Positions 34,726-43,432 of a DNA stretch of 64,000 nt are shown piece by piece; position 1 is the first letter of the stretch; every line of letters begins with the position of its first letter. Source of the stretch: Cyanobacteria bacterium SZAS LIN-3. Lineage in GTDB: Bacteria; Cyanobacteriota; Vampirovibrionia; Obscuribacterales; Obscuribacteraceae. The position numbers and the translations under genes are program-made. A model generated the notes under the pieces. The model saw only the letters and a program-made list of their open reading frames with translations, made no database searches and was not told the origin of the DNA. The stretch spans positions 1 to 64,000 of the forward strand of contig JAFEAV010000003.1 of the NCBI GenBank assembly GCA_018266215.1, written 5' to 3'.

Positions 34726-36969
34726 ATGACTTTTGACATATTCACAACCGACTGGACCACCGCTCGCAAGAAAATTGGGGGCTGGCAGCCCGAGCCTCGC
34801 GCCACTGATATCTTCCAGGGTAATGTCCATTGTGAAAGTGCCGTCGTTGAGGGCGTTAAGGTCTATCGCTTCTGCATCAGACCTGAGGTAACTGCCGGCA
34901 AGGGCAAGGCAAAAACCAGTCACCTGGCCAAGATCAATAAATCCTACGCCGTTGTCGGCACGGCTGATTGGAAAAATCAGGCGGTGGAAGATGTTGATAT
35001 GCCCTACGACCTGACCTGGCTCCAGGCTGCCGCGGGACGTTTTGACTTTCACTTTACCTTGCCCGAATGGGTGCGCTGTCTGGGGCTGGGGGAGCGCTTT
35101 TCCGAGCTTAATTTGCGCGGCACCCGGCACACACTTTTCGCCACCGACAATCCGCATCACAATGAGCATGCCGATATGCTCTATAAATCAATTCCATTTT
35201 TGATTATCGGTGACGGCCCAAATTACACCGGGATCTTCATTGATAGCCCTTCGCCGCAGCGCTGGGACCTGGATACCGAGATGGTCCGCAGCGGTAAAAT
35301 CGAGCTCTTTACCCGGCGTGGATTTTATTTCTACATCTTCAGTACTGCCACACTCCCGGCTCTGGTTGCCGCTTTTACCGCTCTTACGGGACGCGCCGAG
35401 CTGCCCCCTCTGTGGTCGCTCGGTCATCAACAATGCCGCTGGAGTTATCCCGACGAAGAGACCATTCGCCACCTGGCAGAGCAGTTTCGCAAGCGCCGAA
35501 TCCCCTGCGATACGCTGGTTATGGACATCGATTATATGGATGACTACCGCGTTTTCACCCACTCGAAAGAGCGCTTCCCCAATTTTGATCGTCTGGCTAA
35601 AGACCTGGAAAAAGAGCAGTTCAAGCTGATCACGATTGTCGACCCGGGTGTAAAAAAGGACGAGAAATTTGACGTCTATCGCCAGGGTATAAAGGGCGAG
35701 CACTTCTGTAAGACGGCTAAAGATGAGGTTTTTATAGAAACAGTCTGGCCGGGTCTCTCGGCTTTTCCTGATTTTCTCAGGGAGGAAACGAGAAAGTGGT
35801 GGCAGGAAAATCTCACATTTTATTTTAAAAACGGCATCAAAGGCATCTGGAACGACATGAATGAGCCGGCCATGTTCAACAATCAAAGGCCGCTACCGGA
35901 CCCGTTTCTGGAGATGCCCGAGGATGAGAAACAGCTCTTCCTGCAAAATTCGGAAGATGGTCCGATCGGTCACTTTGAAGTGCGCAATCTCTATGGCTTC
36001 ATGATGAGTCAGGCTACCCGTGAGGCTCTTATTAAAGAGCGTCCAAACGAGCGGCCCTTTGTTTTGACCCGCGCCGGCAGCACCGGTGTGCAACGTCATG
36101 CTGCTGTATGGCTCGGCGACAATACTTCCTGGTATGAGCACCTGCAAAAAAGTTTGCCCATGCTGCTCAATGTCGGCCTCTCGGGCATTGCATTTGCCGG
36201 CGTCGATATTGGCGGATTTGGCGGTCACACGACCCCTGAGCTGCTGGTGCGCTGGTATGAAGTCGGTATTTTCTATCCCTTCTTCCGCAATCACTGTGCC
36301 CTCATGGGACGAGCGCAGGAGCCGTTTTCCTTCAGTCCCGGCGTTGAGGAAATGGTGCGCGGCCTGATTGAAACGCGCTACAAATTGTTGCCGTACATAC
36401 AATCGCTTTTCTGGGAGCATGCCAGGACTGGTGCGCCTTTGATGCGCCCGATGGAATGGCACTTCCCGGATGATTCTCTGGCGGTTGCCTGCGAAGATCA
36501 ATTTATGTTCGGCTCGGATCTGATGGTGGCGCCTGCCCTGCGGCCCAATCAGCGCAGTCGCTTCGTCTATTTCCCCCATGGCAAATGGTACGCCTGGGGC
36601 ACCAATCAAGAAATCATCGGCGGTCGCACCTTGCGTGTGGATACGCCGCTCGGCTATATCACTGCCTTTATCCGCGAAGGAGCGGTGCTGCCGCTGGCGG
36701 ATGTTATGCAGAGTACTGAGGAGTATGATGCAACACCCATAACATTCCATGCATACGGAGCGGTAGCTCAGGGGCGCTTTTTCGAAGACGACGGTAAGTC
36801 ATTTGATTACCGCTCAGGTAAATACAACGAATGGGAGATCCGTGTTTCGGAAGGGCGGTTCAGTTACACGGCGGTCCACCAGGGATTGGGCGAGGCTGAG
36901 CGTTCCTTGCGCGCATATTGTTACCAGTCGTCCGATGGTGGCGGTCCGGCTAATCTTGCGCTGGGCTAG
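34726..36969 (+). CDS. Glycoside hydrolase family 31 (alpha-glucosidase-like)
   Basis: About 747 residues from the ATG at 34726 (GAGG seven bases upstream; an ATG at 34702 is possible). The GH31 signature GIWNDMNEPAMF carries the catalytic nucleophile Asp377, and VWLGDNTSWYEHL carries the acid/base Asp. Barrel landmarks such as CDTLVMDIDYMDDY and IKGIW are intact, and the C-terminal beta domains are present. There is no signal peptide, so it is probably cytoplasmic. GH31 enzymes cleave alpha-glucosidic (or alpha-xylosidic) bonds; the exact specificity is not readable. Confidence 0.93.
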   Translation: MTFDIFTTDWTTARKKIGGWQPEPRATDIFQGNVHCESAVVEGVKVYRFCIRPEVTAGKGKAKTSHLAKINKSYAVVGTADWKNQAVEDVDMPYDLTWLQAAAGRFDFHFTLPEWVRCLGLGERFSELNLRGTRHTLFATDNPHHNEHADMLYKSIPFLIIGDGPNYTGIFIDSPSPQRWDLDTEMVRSGKIELFTRRGFYFYIFSTATLPALVAAFTALTGRAELPPLWSLGHQQCRWSYPDEETIRHLAEQFRKRRIPCDTLVMDIDYMDDYRVFTHSKERFPNFDRLAKDLEKEQFKLITIVDPGVKKDEKFDVYRQGIKGEHFCKTAKDEVFIETVWPGLSAFPDFLREETRKWWQENLTFYFKNGIKGIWNDMNEPAMFNNQRPLPDPFLEMPEDEKQLFLQNSEDGPIGHFEVRNLYGFMMSQATREALIKERPNERPFVLTRAGSTGVQRHAAVWLGDNTSWYEHLQKSLPMLLNVGLSGIAFAGVDIGGFGGHTTPELLVRWYEVGIFYPFFRNHCALMGRAQEPFSFSPGVEEMVRGLIETRYKLLPYIQSLFWEHARTGAPLMRPMEWHFPDDSLAVACEDQFMFGSDLMVAPALRPNQRSRFVYFPHGKWYAWGTNQEIIGGRTLRVDTPLGYITAFIREGAVLPLADVMQSTEEYDATPITFHAYGAVAQGRFFEDDGKSFDYRSGKYNEWEIRVSEGRFSYTAVHQGLGEAERSLRAYCYQSSDGGGPANLALG

Positions 36970-37078
36970 CATTTGTGGCCTGTGGCCCACGAATTAATCT
37001 AGAAATCGCTCGAAGTCGTTTATCGGCAACCAGGGCGCGGGAATCATTGACCTAGGTAAGCGATTCTTAGGAGTGATT

Positions 37079-37561
37079 ATGCGCGCGATTATCTTGGCTT
37101 TGTCCCTGTGTTTTGTCGGAGCTTCGTTTGATCAAGCCCAGGCCCAGACGGCCGCAGGTGCGGCTTCAAGCGCGACCGAAATTACTGCGCCGCAAGAAGT
37201 TGGCAATACTTCCATGCCGCCGGGCAATTACACCGTAACCGAGCGCTCCAGCGGGAAGACTTATGAATTGATGGTTTCGAGCAAAGGGACAATGATTCTT
37301 GCACCCGTTGTAAAAGCCGCGGCCGCTGCTGCGCCTGCCGCTGCTGCCACTACTGTCGCCGTGCCCGCCGCTGCTGGAGCCGCTCCGGCTGCAGGTGCAG
37401 CCGCTGCACCTGTCGGTCCCGCCGCTGCACCTGCCGGTGGTCTGGCCGGCATGCTCAACAATCCGATGGCCTCCAGCGCGGTCAAAGGCCTGATGAATAC
37501 CGGCATGAAGAAAGCAATCGAGAAGAACGCTACGAAGGAACTGAATAAATTCTTGAAGTAG
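37079..37561 (+). CDS. Ala/Pro-rich secreted protein
   Basis: The start is the ATG at 37079, five bases after AGGAG. It has 160 residues: a signal peptide (about 1-23, AQA-Q), a short beta-rich piece (NYTVTERSSGKTYELMVSSK region, about 52-75), then a low-complexity Ala/Pro/Gly block (about 83-128) and a helical basic C-terminus. It resembles small surface or envelope proteins; no family recognised. The repeat block makes the opposite strand look open as well, but the signal peptide and ribosome site favour this strand. Confidence 0.65.
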   Translation: MRAIILALSLCFVGASFDQAQAQTAAGAASSATEITAPQEVGNTSMPPGNYTVTERSSGKTYELMVSSKGTMILAPVVKAAAAAAPAAAATTVAVPAAAGAAPAAGAAAAPVGPAAAPAGGLAGMLNNPMASSAVKGLMNTGMKKAIEKNATKELNKFLK

Positions 37562-37567
37562 CTAGCT

Positions 37568-38137
37568 TCAGGCGCCTTTTGCCTTTGTGAAGGTGTAGAG
37601 CACGTCGTTTTCCATGGCCGTCAGCATGGATGGCAGTTTTCCAGATACGCGCAACTTTTCGAATCTCTTGATGCGGATGCGCTCAGTGGCCAGTCCGCCG
37701 GAGTACATATGAAGCAGAAGACCAAGGGTCGGCGTCCCAGGCTGGGCTAAAAAGGCATGGATAAAGTTGCACCAATTTGTCAGCTCGGCCTCATGCTTTG
37801 CTTTGGCACTGTCGATGTCGCGGTTTGCTGCATTTGTTTTATCAGCTAGCGAGCGTTCTATCTTTTGTTGGCTCCATCCCTTTCTGCGTAATTTTTCGAT
37901 TTCGTGTTGGAATTCCTGTTTCCTGTCCTCACGCGCTCGGCCTTCGGTGTTGGAGCCAAGTACCGTGCTGCACTCGCAGATGGCGCCCGTCGCGCACAGA
38001 TATTGAGCACCTTCGATCTGTCCTTGCAAATGGGGATTCTCAAGTGATTTAAATCGCATGCCGTGTTCTTGCAGCAAAGCCTGCGATTTTTTTAAATCGA
38101 CCTCTGCTGGTACAACCGCTGTGATGAAAATGCACAT
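37568..38137 (-). CDS. Cys-containing protein of unknown function
   Basis: A 189-residue protein. The N-terminal half has a Cys cluster (YLCATGAICECSTVLGS, about 47-62), a possible metal or redox site, followed by a charged helix (about 68-120) and a small C-terminal domain. No signal peptide. No ribosome site is evident before the ATG, so the start is uncertain; MRFKSL at about 38060 is an alternative. It lies 24 bases downstream of the TPR protein gene on the same strand. Confidence 0.55.
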   Translation of the reverse strand: MCIFITAVVPAEVDLKKSQALLQEHGMRFKSLENPHLQGQIEGAQYLCATGAICECSTVLGSNTEGRAREDRKQEFQHEIEKLRRKGWSQQKIERSLADKTNAANRDIDSAKAKHEAELTNWCNFIHAFLAQPGTPTLGLLLHMYSGGLATERIRIKRFEKLRVSGKLPSMLTAMENDVLYTFTKAKGA

Positions 38138-38161
38138 GAATTGCTCGGAGGAATGGTTTGA

Positions 38162-39817
38162 CTAGCGATTCAGATCCGGCCAGCTATTGATGGTCTGGTC
38201 GTCGATTGTGGCGAAGGGGTCTTCCTTGACTTGCTGTGCTGATTCCGGCGTCACCGGCGTCAGATCTTTTAGCTCCAGGGCGACTGCTTTAAGCTCTCGC
38301 TCGGAGGCGTGGCCGACAATCTGACCCGATACCTCAGCCTTGGCGTCGATGGCTGGCGGCACCTGCTTGGCTTTGGCTCTGAGCTTGGCTTTCAGCGCCT
38401 TTTCAGCCGCCAGTTTTTTGGCTATCGCCCGCTCTTCCTTCGCTTTTTTCATCTGCATCTGGATAGCTGTGTCTTGCTGCACCAGCTTGACGAGCGTGTC
38501 TACGGTGGCCTGGCGTTCTTTTTGTTCTTGATAGGCTTTGACTATAGCCAGGTAAAAGCCAAGATTCCACGACATTTTGAAGTTCCAGCCATTGATGTGC
38601 GATGTCACCGGGAATTTCAAAATGCGCGAATGATTGAGATCCTTGATGCTCTCCACCAGGCATTTGACCAGCACTGGGTCGGCGGTACTGGCAAAGACTT
38701 GACCTTTGAGGTTGCCTGCTCGGTCCACGCTGAAAATACAGGATGCCGCGCCGCGCACCTGGCCTGTAGCCTCGCTGTTCATGTGGCGCATCAACTGATG
38801 CTGGAAGCATCGCTTGAAGCGGCCAATCCAGTAGTCCCATTCCGGTGTATTTTCCGGTGCTTCGTAAAAGGCTTGCACTCCGCCTGGATCGGTGCCCCAG
38901 CCCGGTATGTTCATCGTGTGACTCTTGGCCACGAAGGCCTGAATATCCGCCATGTGCATGATCATGGCTTCACCGCTCTGGCGCATGTACAATTCGCCGT
39001 CGCCTCCGCCGCGGGCTTCCGGCGCGTTTTCCTTGCCCTGGGCTTTGCGCAGCATGCGTTTGCCCTGCTTTACCGCATCATTGATTGGCGCCATAAAGTC
39101 CGGCCAGGCCGGCATGGGATTGAGTGCGGTTGATGTTGTGCCACTGCCGCCGGTGCTTGTGCCGGTGGACGGCGCCGGCTTGGCCCCAAACATCTGTCCG
39201 ATACCGCCGCTGATACTATTGCCGATGTTGCTCAGCCAGTCACCGCTGGCTGCCGGGGCTGGTTTGGCTCCAAGAGGAGCTGGTTCTGGCAGGTCCAGAT
39301 TGCCCACTTGCTCGTCGGCAAACTTCTTGATCATCTCCGGGGGCACAAGACGGGCGGCTTTTTCCAGCTCGTTCAGGGCCTTCATATCCATGCCCTGTTT
39401 CTTCAGTGCCAGACCCATGTAATAGTGCACCTGACCGTCATCCGGGTTGGCTTGCAGGTCCGTTGCCAGCAGGGCCGCCGCCTGGCCAAATTGACCGGCT
39501 TTGTAAGCGTCGATCGCTTGCTTGAGCGCACCTTTGGGGTCCTTGGTCGGATCGACCGGCTCAATTTTGGTAACTGGTTTGCCCGGTACCGGGATGTTTG
39601 GAATAGTCGGAATGGTCGGGCTGCCGGATGTCGCACCAGGCGGTTTGGCCGTTGTGGAACTGCCTGCGGGCTTAGTCGATTTTGCTTCCTCGGCCAGGGC
39701 CGGAGGAACGCTCAGAAACAGAGTCTGGGCTGTCAGGATGCCGGCTGCAAGGGCAAGCACACCATGGCTGCTGGTGGCGCTTTTATTGGGGGCACTGGTA
39801 AGGCGGCACTTGCTCAA
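38162..39817 (-). CDS. Secreted TPR protein with TonB-like C-terminal segment
   Basis: It uses a TTG start. The 551 residues begin with a long signal peptide (about 1-42, ALA-E), then a Pro/Thr-rich linker with P-rich repeats, two TPR-like units (about 88-150), a Gly/Ser/Thr-rich linker and a domain (about 330-420) in which a Cys-containing beta hairpin with VDRAGNLKGQVFAS resembles TonB-C/energy-transducer folds. The tail (about 430-500) is a Lys/Glu/Ala coiled coil. A possible envelope scaffold; the role is inferred only loosely. Confidence 0.6.
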   Translation of the reverse strand: MSKCRLTSAPNKSATSSHGVLALAAGILTAQTLFLSVPPALAEEAKSTKPAGSSTTAKPPGATSGSPTIPTIPNIPVPGKPVTKIEPVDPTKDPKGALKQAIDAYKAGQFGQAAALLATDLQANPDDGQVHYYMGLALKKQGMDMKALNELEKAARLVPPEMIKKFADEQVGNLDLPEPAPLGAKPAPAASGDWLSNIGNSISGGIGQMFGAKPAPSTGTSTGGSGTTSTALNPMPAWPDFMAPINDAVKQGKRMLRKAQGKENAPEARGGGDGELYMRQSGEAMIMHMADIQAFVAKSHTMNIPGWGTDPGGVQAFYEAPENTPEWDYWIGRFKRCFQHQLMRHMNSEATGQVRGAASCIFSVDRAGNLKGQVFASTADPVLVKCLVESIKDLNHSRILKFPVTSHINGWNFKMSWNLGFYLAIVKAYQEQKERQATVDTLVKLVQQDTAIQMQMKKAKEERAIAKKLAAEKALKAKLRAKAKQVPPAIDAKAEVSGQIVGHASERELKAVALELKDLTPVTPESAQQVKEDPFATIDDQTINSWPDLNR

Positions 39818-39937
39818 AGTTTTTCCGATCTGTGGGCTGAAAGTGGCAAATGGGCTGGTTTTAAGTCTACACCATCGCCATATCCCCTGCCTTGGTGTGA
39901 AAGAGGGTTATACTATAGTAAGCAGTAATCTTGCGCA

Positions 39938-39974
39938 AAAAACGAAGGAGGATTATTGCTGATCCCCCTTCGTC
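39938..39974 (-). terminator. Intrinsic terminator after the M48 protease gene
   Basis: On the minus strand a 12-position stem with one A-C mismatch (39963-39974 with 39943-39954) is followed by six T's, 51 bases after the M48 stop codon. Confidence 0.8.
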
Positions 39975-40024
39975 TAAAAGTAAGCCTGAGAGCCGTTTTT
40001 GCAAACAGCTCCCAGGAGTGTTTC

Positions 40025-41287
40025 TTACTTTTTGTCGTCACCGGAGACGTCACCGTCGCCCGGGTTCTTGTCGTCGCCCTTGGGGCTGCCGCTGTCGTTA
40101 CCTTCAACAGAATCAGGAGCGCTGTCCTGAGTCCGGCGAGGGTTCCGAAGTTTGCCATATTTCTTTTCGATCATGGCGTTGAACGCTTCCTCGTCCTGAC
40201 GGCGCAGGGCGTGGAGCGAGGGGCAGGTCTCACCGGCCAGGACGTTCAGCATCTCGAGACGCTTGTCCATGGGCGGGTGGTTCGCACCGATGTCCTGCCA
40301 CCACTTGCCCAGACGCGAGCCGATGCTCTTGTCCGAGGTGCTGTGGGCGTGCTTGCCTTCATCCAGGCTGACGAAGAGCAGCGGGCTCATGCCGTCAAGC
40401 AGGATGCGCAGGCGCAGGGCGAGGGCATTGCGCTGCGTCCAGTCGACGATCTTCTGCAGCGCCGTGGAGAGCGAGCAGGGGTCGCCGGTCCACTGCGTGG
40501 CCAGCACGTCGGCGGCGCTTTCGCGGCTGCGGCTGACGAAGAGCGTGACGAACTTGGCGAAGAAGCTGATCACCCAGAACAGGAGCAGGGTGAAGAAGAA
40601 GCCGACGATACCGACAGCCGGAGCGGCGAAGCCCTTCTTGTTGTTCTTCACCTTGTTGGAGAGCTTGTCCAGCAGGTCGTTGTTCTTGCCGACGAATGCC
40701 GACTGGAAGAACCGCGGGAAGCCGGTCGAGAGCAGGATGGCGAAGAGCGAGCCGAGCACCGAGGTGAACGACGTGATGGCAACGTCATGGCTCTTCACGT
40801 GGGCCAGCTCATGCGCCAGGACAGCCTTGATTTCGGCGTCGGTCAGGTCGCAGGAGAAGAGGCCTTCGGTGGCGGCGATGAAGGAGTTTTCCGGATTGCG
40901 GCCGGTGGCGAAGGCGTTGGGCACCGGAATCGGCGACACCATCACCTCGGGCTTCTTCTTCAGGCCGGTGAGCGGAAAGAGCTCATCGACGAGGCGCACG
41001 AGGCGCATGTGGTCAGGGTTGAACGTGTTCGGTTTCTCGCAGCGCATCAGGCGCTTCACCAGGCTGGCACTGTTGTACCAGCTGAAGATGGGCAGCACGA
41101 CGCTGAGGAGGCCGAAGATGACGAGGATGAAGCTGAACTGGACGCCGACGAGGGCAAGAGTACCGAGGCTGAGGACGGACAGCAGACCAATGCCGGCAAA
41201 GGTCTTGATCCAGTTGTTGCGCAGCTCGCGGGCGACGGCCTTCTCGTCGAACGTCGGAACAGGAGGCTTATTGGGGTTATTTTTCAT
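40025..41287 (-). CDS. M48 family (HtpX-like) membrane zinc metalloprotease
   Basis: A 420-residue protein. Two N-terminal membrane helices (about 28-70) precede the zinc motif HELAH at 159-163 within AVLAHELAHVKSHD; the third ligand Glu lies in SRESAADVLA. Two more membrane helices (about 172-192 and 208-235) follow the active site, as in HtpX, a quality-control protease of the inner membrane. The C-terminal 60 residues are polar and low complexity (Gly/Asp/Lys/Ser), longer than in E. coli HtpX (293). AAGGA precedes the ATG. Codon choice is strongly GC-ending, leaving a 497-codon antisense frame open. Confidence 0.88.
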   Translation of the reverse strand: MKNNPNKPPVPTFDEKAVARELRNNWIKTFAGIGLLSVLSLGTLALVGVQFSFILVIFGLLSVVLPIFSWYNSASLVKRLMRCEKPNTFNPDHMRLVRLVDELFPLTGLKKKPEVMVSPIPVPNAFATGRNPENSFIAATEGLFSCDLTDAEIKAVLAHELAHVKSHDVAITSFTSVLGSLFAILLSTGFPRFFQSAFVGKNNDLLDKLSNKVKNNKKGFAAPAVGIVGFFFTLLLFWVISFFAKFVTLFVSRSRESAADVLATQWTGDPCSLSTALQKIVDWTQRNALALRLRILLDGMSPLLFVSLDEGKHAHSTSDKSIGSRLGKWWQDIGANHPPMDKRLEMLNVLAGETCPSLHALRRQDEEAFNAMIEKKYGKLRNPRRTQDSAPDSVEGNDSGSPKGDDKNPGDGDVSGDDKK

Positions 41288-41390
41288 TGCGAATTCCTTC
41301 AGGGGAAGGTCAGCGCGTCGAAGGACGCACAGGCGTTGCCGCAGCGCTGTTGGGCGCTGAGACAGGTAAAAGAAAGGCGGAGAGAAAGCG

Positions 41391-42320
41391 TTATTTGTGG
41401 TCTTGTTCGACTACACCGTTGCTCTCTTTGTCCAGGTCGTGGTCAATGAGGCTCTGCCTGGCCACCTTGTCGCCCTTGATGTAGGCATCGAGGAAGCTGA
41501 GCGTGACGCGAGCGATGTAGGAGAAATGGTCGATGGTGCCGGCCGGAGCGTTTGCGGCAATGGGTTTGCCTGCGCAGGTCATGTGGTCGGCGCCGTCGAT
41601 GAAGGCCAGGTATTTGTCACCGGCCGGTGCGTACTTGAAAGGCTCGGTGCGCCAGCGCGCCGTTTGGCCCTGCAAGCCGTTGTCGAGACTGCCGGTTTGC
41701 AGCAGAAACGGAGCGGTCATCTTGGCCCAGGCGGCGGTGTTCGGCAGGCCGAGACCGGGTGTGTGCACTCCCTGAGGAGAGAGGAACACATAGGCCTTCG
41801 GCAGTGGGTTGGCGAAGCTGGTGATGCCGCTTTTGCCGGGGATGATGCCGTTCTGCACGTCGGGAGTAGCACCGGCCAGGAGTTGCGCCGTGAAAGCTCC
41901 AAACGAATGACCAGCCATGGCCACATTTTTCTCATCCATGGTGACGCCGGCGGGCAGTTGAGTTGCAATCTGCGGGAAGCTGGCCATGATGTGTTCGATG
42001 TCATCGATGCGGCTCTGCCAGTAGACCGGGTTACCGGCGCATTGCAGAGCGAGACCCATGAGGTCGGGCACATTGTGTGACAGCTTGAGGATGTCCACGT
42101 TGTCGTCGTGGGTGGGTTGCAGGCAGATGTAGCCGGTGCGAGCCCAGTGCCGCACGAGGAATCGGTAACCCTCTTTGGAGTTGCCGGCACCGTGCGAGAA
42201 GATGACAACAGGATATTGACCGGGGGTGGTCGGATAGGTGACGCGAAGTGAGATAGCTTTGCCGCGCTTGGGGTCGGGCAGAGCGTACTTCCGCGTCCAG
42301 TCGATTGTGTGTATTGTCAT
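41391..42320 (-). CDS. Alpha/beta hydrolase (dienelactone hydrolase/PAF-acetylhydrolase-like)
   Basis: A 309-residue protein starting at MTIHTID (42320; GAGG upstream). The strand-loop VVIFSHGAGNSKEGYRFL gives the HG oxyanion motif, and AGHSFGAF is the nucleophile elbow (GxSxG). A late DGADHM supplies the candidate His. There is no signal peptide. It resembles plant-type chlorophyllase/PAF-AH-like and dienelactone hydrolases; the substrate is unknown. It lies 103 bases upstream of the M48 gene on the same strand. Confidence 0.82.
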   Translation of the reverse strand: MTIHTIDWTRKYALPDPKRGKAISLRVTYPTTPGQYPVVIFSHGAGNSKEGYRFLVRHWARTGYICLQPTHDDNVDILKLSHNVPDLMGLALQCAGNPVYWQSRIDDIEHIMASFPQIATQLPAGVTMDEKNVAMAGHSFGAFTAQLLAGATPDVQNGIIPGKSGITSFANPLPKAYVFLSPQGVHTPGLGLPNTAAWAKMTAPFLLQTGSLDNGLQGQTARWRTEPFKYAPAGDKYLAFIDGADHMTCAGKPIAANAPAGTIDHFSYIARVTLSFLDAYIKGDKVARQSLIDHDLDKESNGVVEQDHK

Positions 42321-42593
42321 GATGCTGTTCCTCACAGTGCTCACGCTAACGAGAATCAGCAGCCAGACTAGATTTCATCCGCGCACGGATAATTTCAAAT
42401 GGGCTTCTGATGGAAGTGGTGTATGACGGAGAGTTTTTTGGAAGATCTCTAAAGAGCTAAAGTAACGGATTCAAAAACAGTACTAATAACTGCAAAGTAG
42501 TTTCCAGAAGCAAGCAGTGATGAGAGATGAAAAAGTCTCTCCTCTTGAAAGCTTCAGAAGTGATTGCGCTAGTTGAAATCTCTTGGCAAGGGC

Positions 42594-43235
42594 TTACTTA
42601 GCTTTTGCTTTTCCTGAGCAACAGGAGCCCTTTGTTGAGTGCTTGGCAGCGTCTTGTAAAGTGCTTGTTGATCCCTTCTTGGCATCGCTTGTGGTGGCAC
42701 CGTTTTTGCCCTTGGCTGAGCTCGCGCCACCTTGAGAACCGGCGGTGTTTTTGCCGTCATCTTTCCAGAGGCGATCGGCCATGTATTTTTTGTAGGCCGG
42801 GCTCTTGTCATCGAAGGGGTATTCTCTGCGATATGCCAGGTCGACTGCTTTTTGAATTTCGGCCAGACCCTTGCCCTGTTTCTTCATCTTCAAAGCGACC
42901 AGAGCTTCTTCCTGGCAGATGTAGCAATCGACGCCGTGGTCAGAGGTGAAACAATCGAGCAAACTGTTGTGCTCGTCGGTGAGGTCGCAACCGCAATAGC
43001 AGAAGAGTTTGGCGCAGATTTCCGGGCAGTCTTTGGCGGCGGCATAGCCGGCCTTTGCTTTGCCGAAAAATTTGCCTGGATCTAAGACCGGCTTAAGCTG
43101 CGCCTCGGCGCTGCCTGTGGCGCTCGCGGCAGCCGCTGTGGGAGCAGGAGGCGCTTCCGCGCGACCATCTAGAGTGGTCGTGGCAAAAGTCAGCGTTAAA
43201 AGGACGAGAGCGGTCTCTAATGCAGTTCTTTTCAT
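42594..43235 (-). CDS. PCYCGC-type secreted Cys-rich protein
   Basis: A 213-residue protein with a signal peptide (about 1-27). The central domain (about 68-115) has the family pattern CPEICAKLFCYCGC, then DCFTSDHG and CYICQEEA, eight cysteines in all. The CYCGC core resembles PCYCGC-motif proteins, small exported proteins of unknown, possibly metal-related, role. A Gly/Ser/Lys-rich low-complexity tail ends in a further vicinal pair, SCCSGKAKAK. The stretch before it (42321-42593 on this side of the gene) is AT-richer and holds no gene that I can see. Confidence 0.75.
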   Translation of the reverse strand: MKRTALETALVLLTLTFATTTLDGRAEAPPAPTAAAASATGSAEAQLKPVLDPGKFFGKAKAGYAAAKDCPEICAKLFCYCGCDLTDEHNSLLDCFTSDHGVDCYICQEEALVALKMKKQGKGLAEIQKAVDLAYRREYPFDDKSPAYKKYMADRLWKDDGKNTAGSQGGASSAKGKNGATTSDAKKGSTSTLQDAAKHSTKGSCCSGKAKAK

Positions 43236-43432
43236 TGGTACAGTGTCGCCGGTCAGCCGCCAGTGGGATGAGTATTAAACAGAGTATAGAAAACAACGTA
43301 GAGCTTTGCCAGTGATGCTGGTATTGGCTTCAATTTGTAAGGTTTGTGCCGGTATGAAGCGTTAGCACATACCATGAGTTGCCAATAGATGTTTTAATAT
43401 ATGCTCTCTCTGGATATCTTTTGGAAATAGCC

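Noticed and set aside
39956..41449. 497-codon frame antisense to the M48 protease
   Set aside because: The M48 HELAH motif and membrane helices fix the minus strand as coding; the antisense translation is low complexity.
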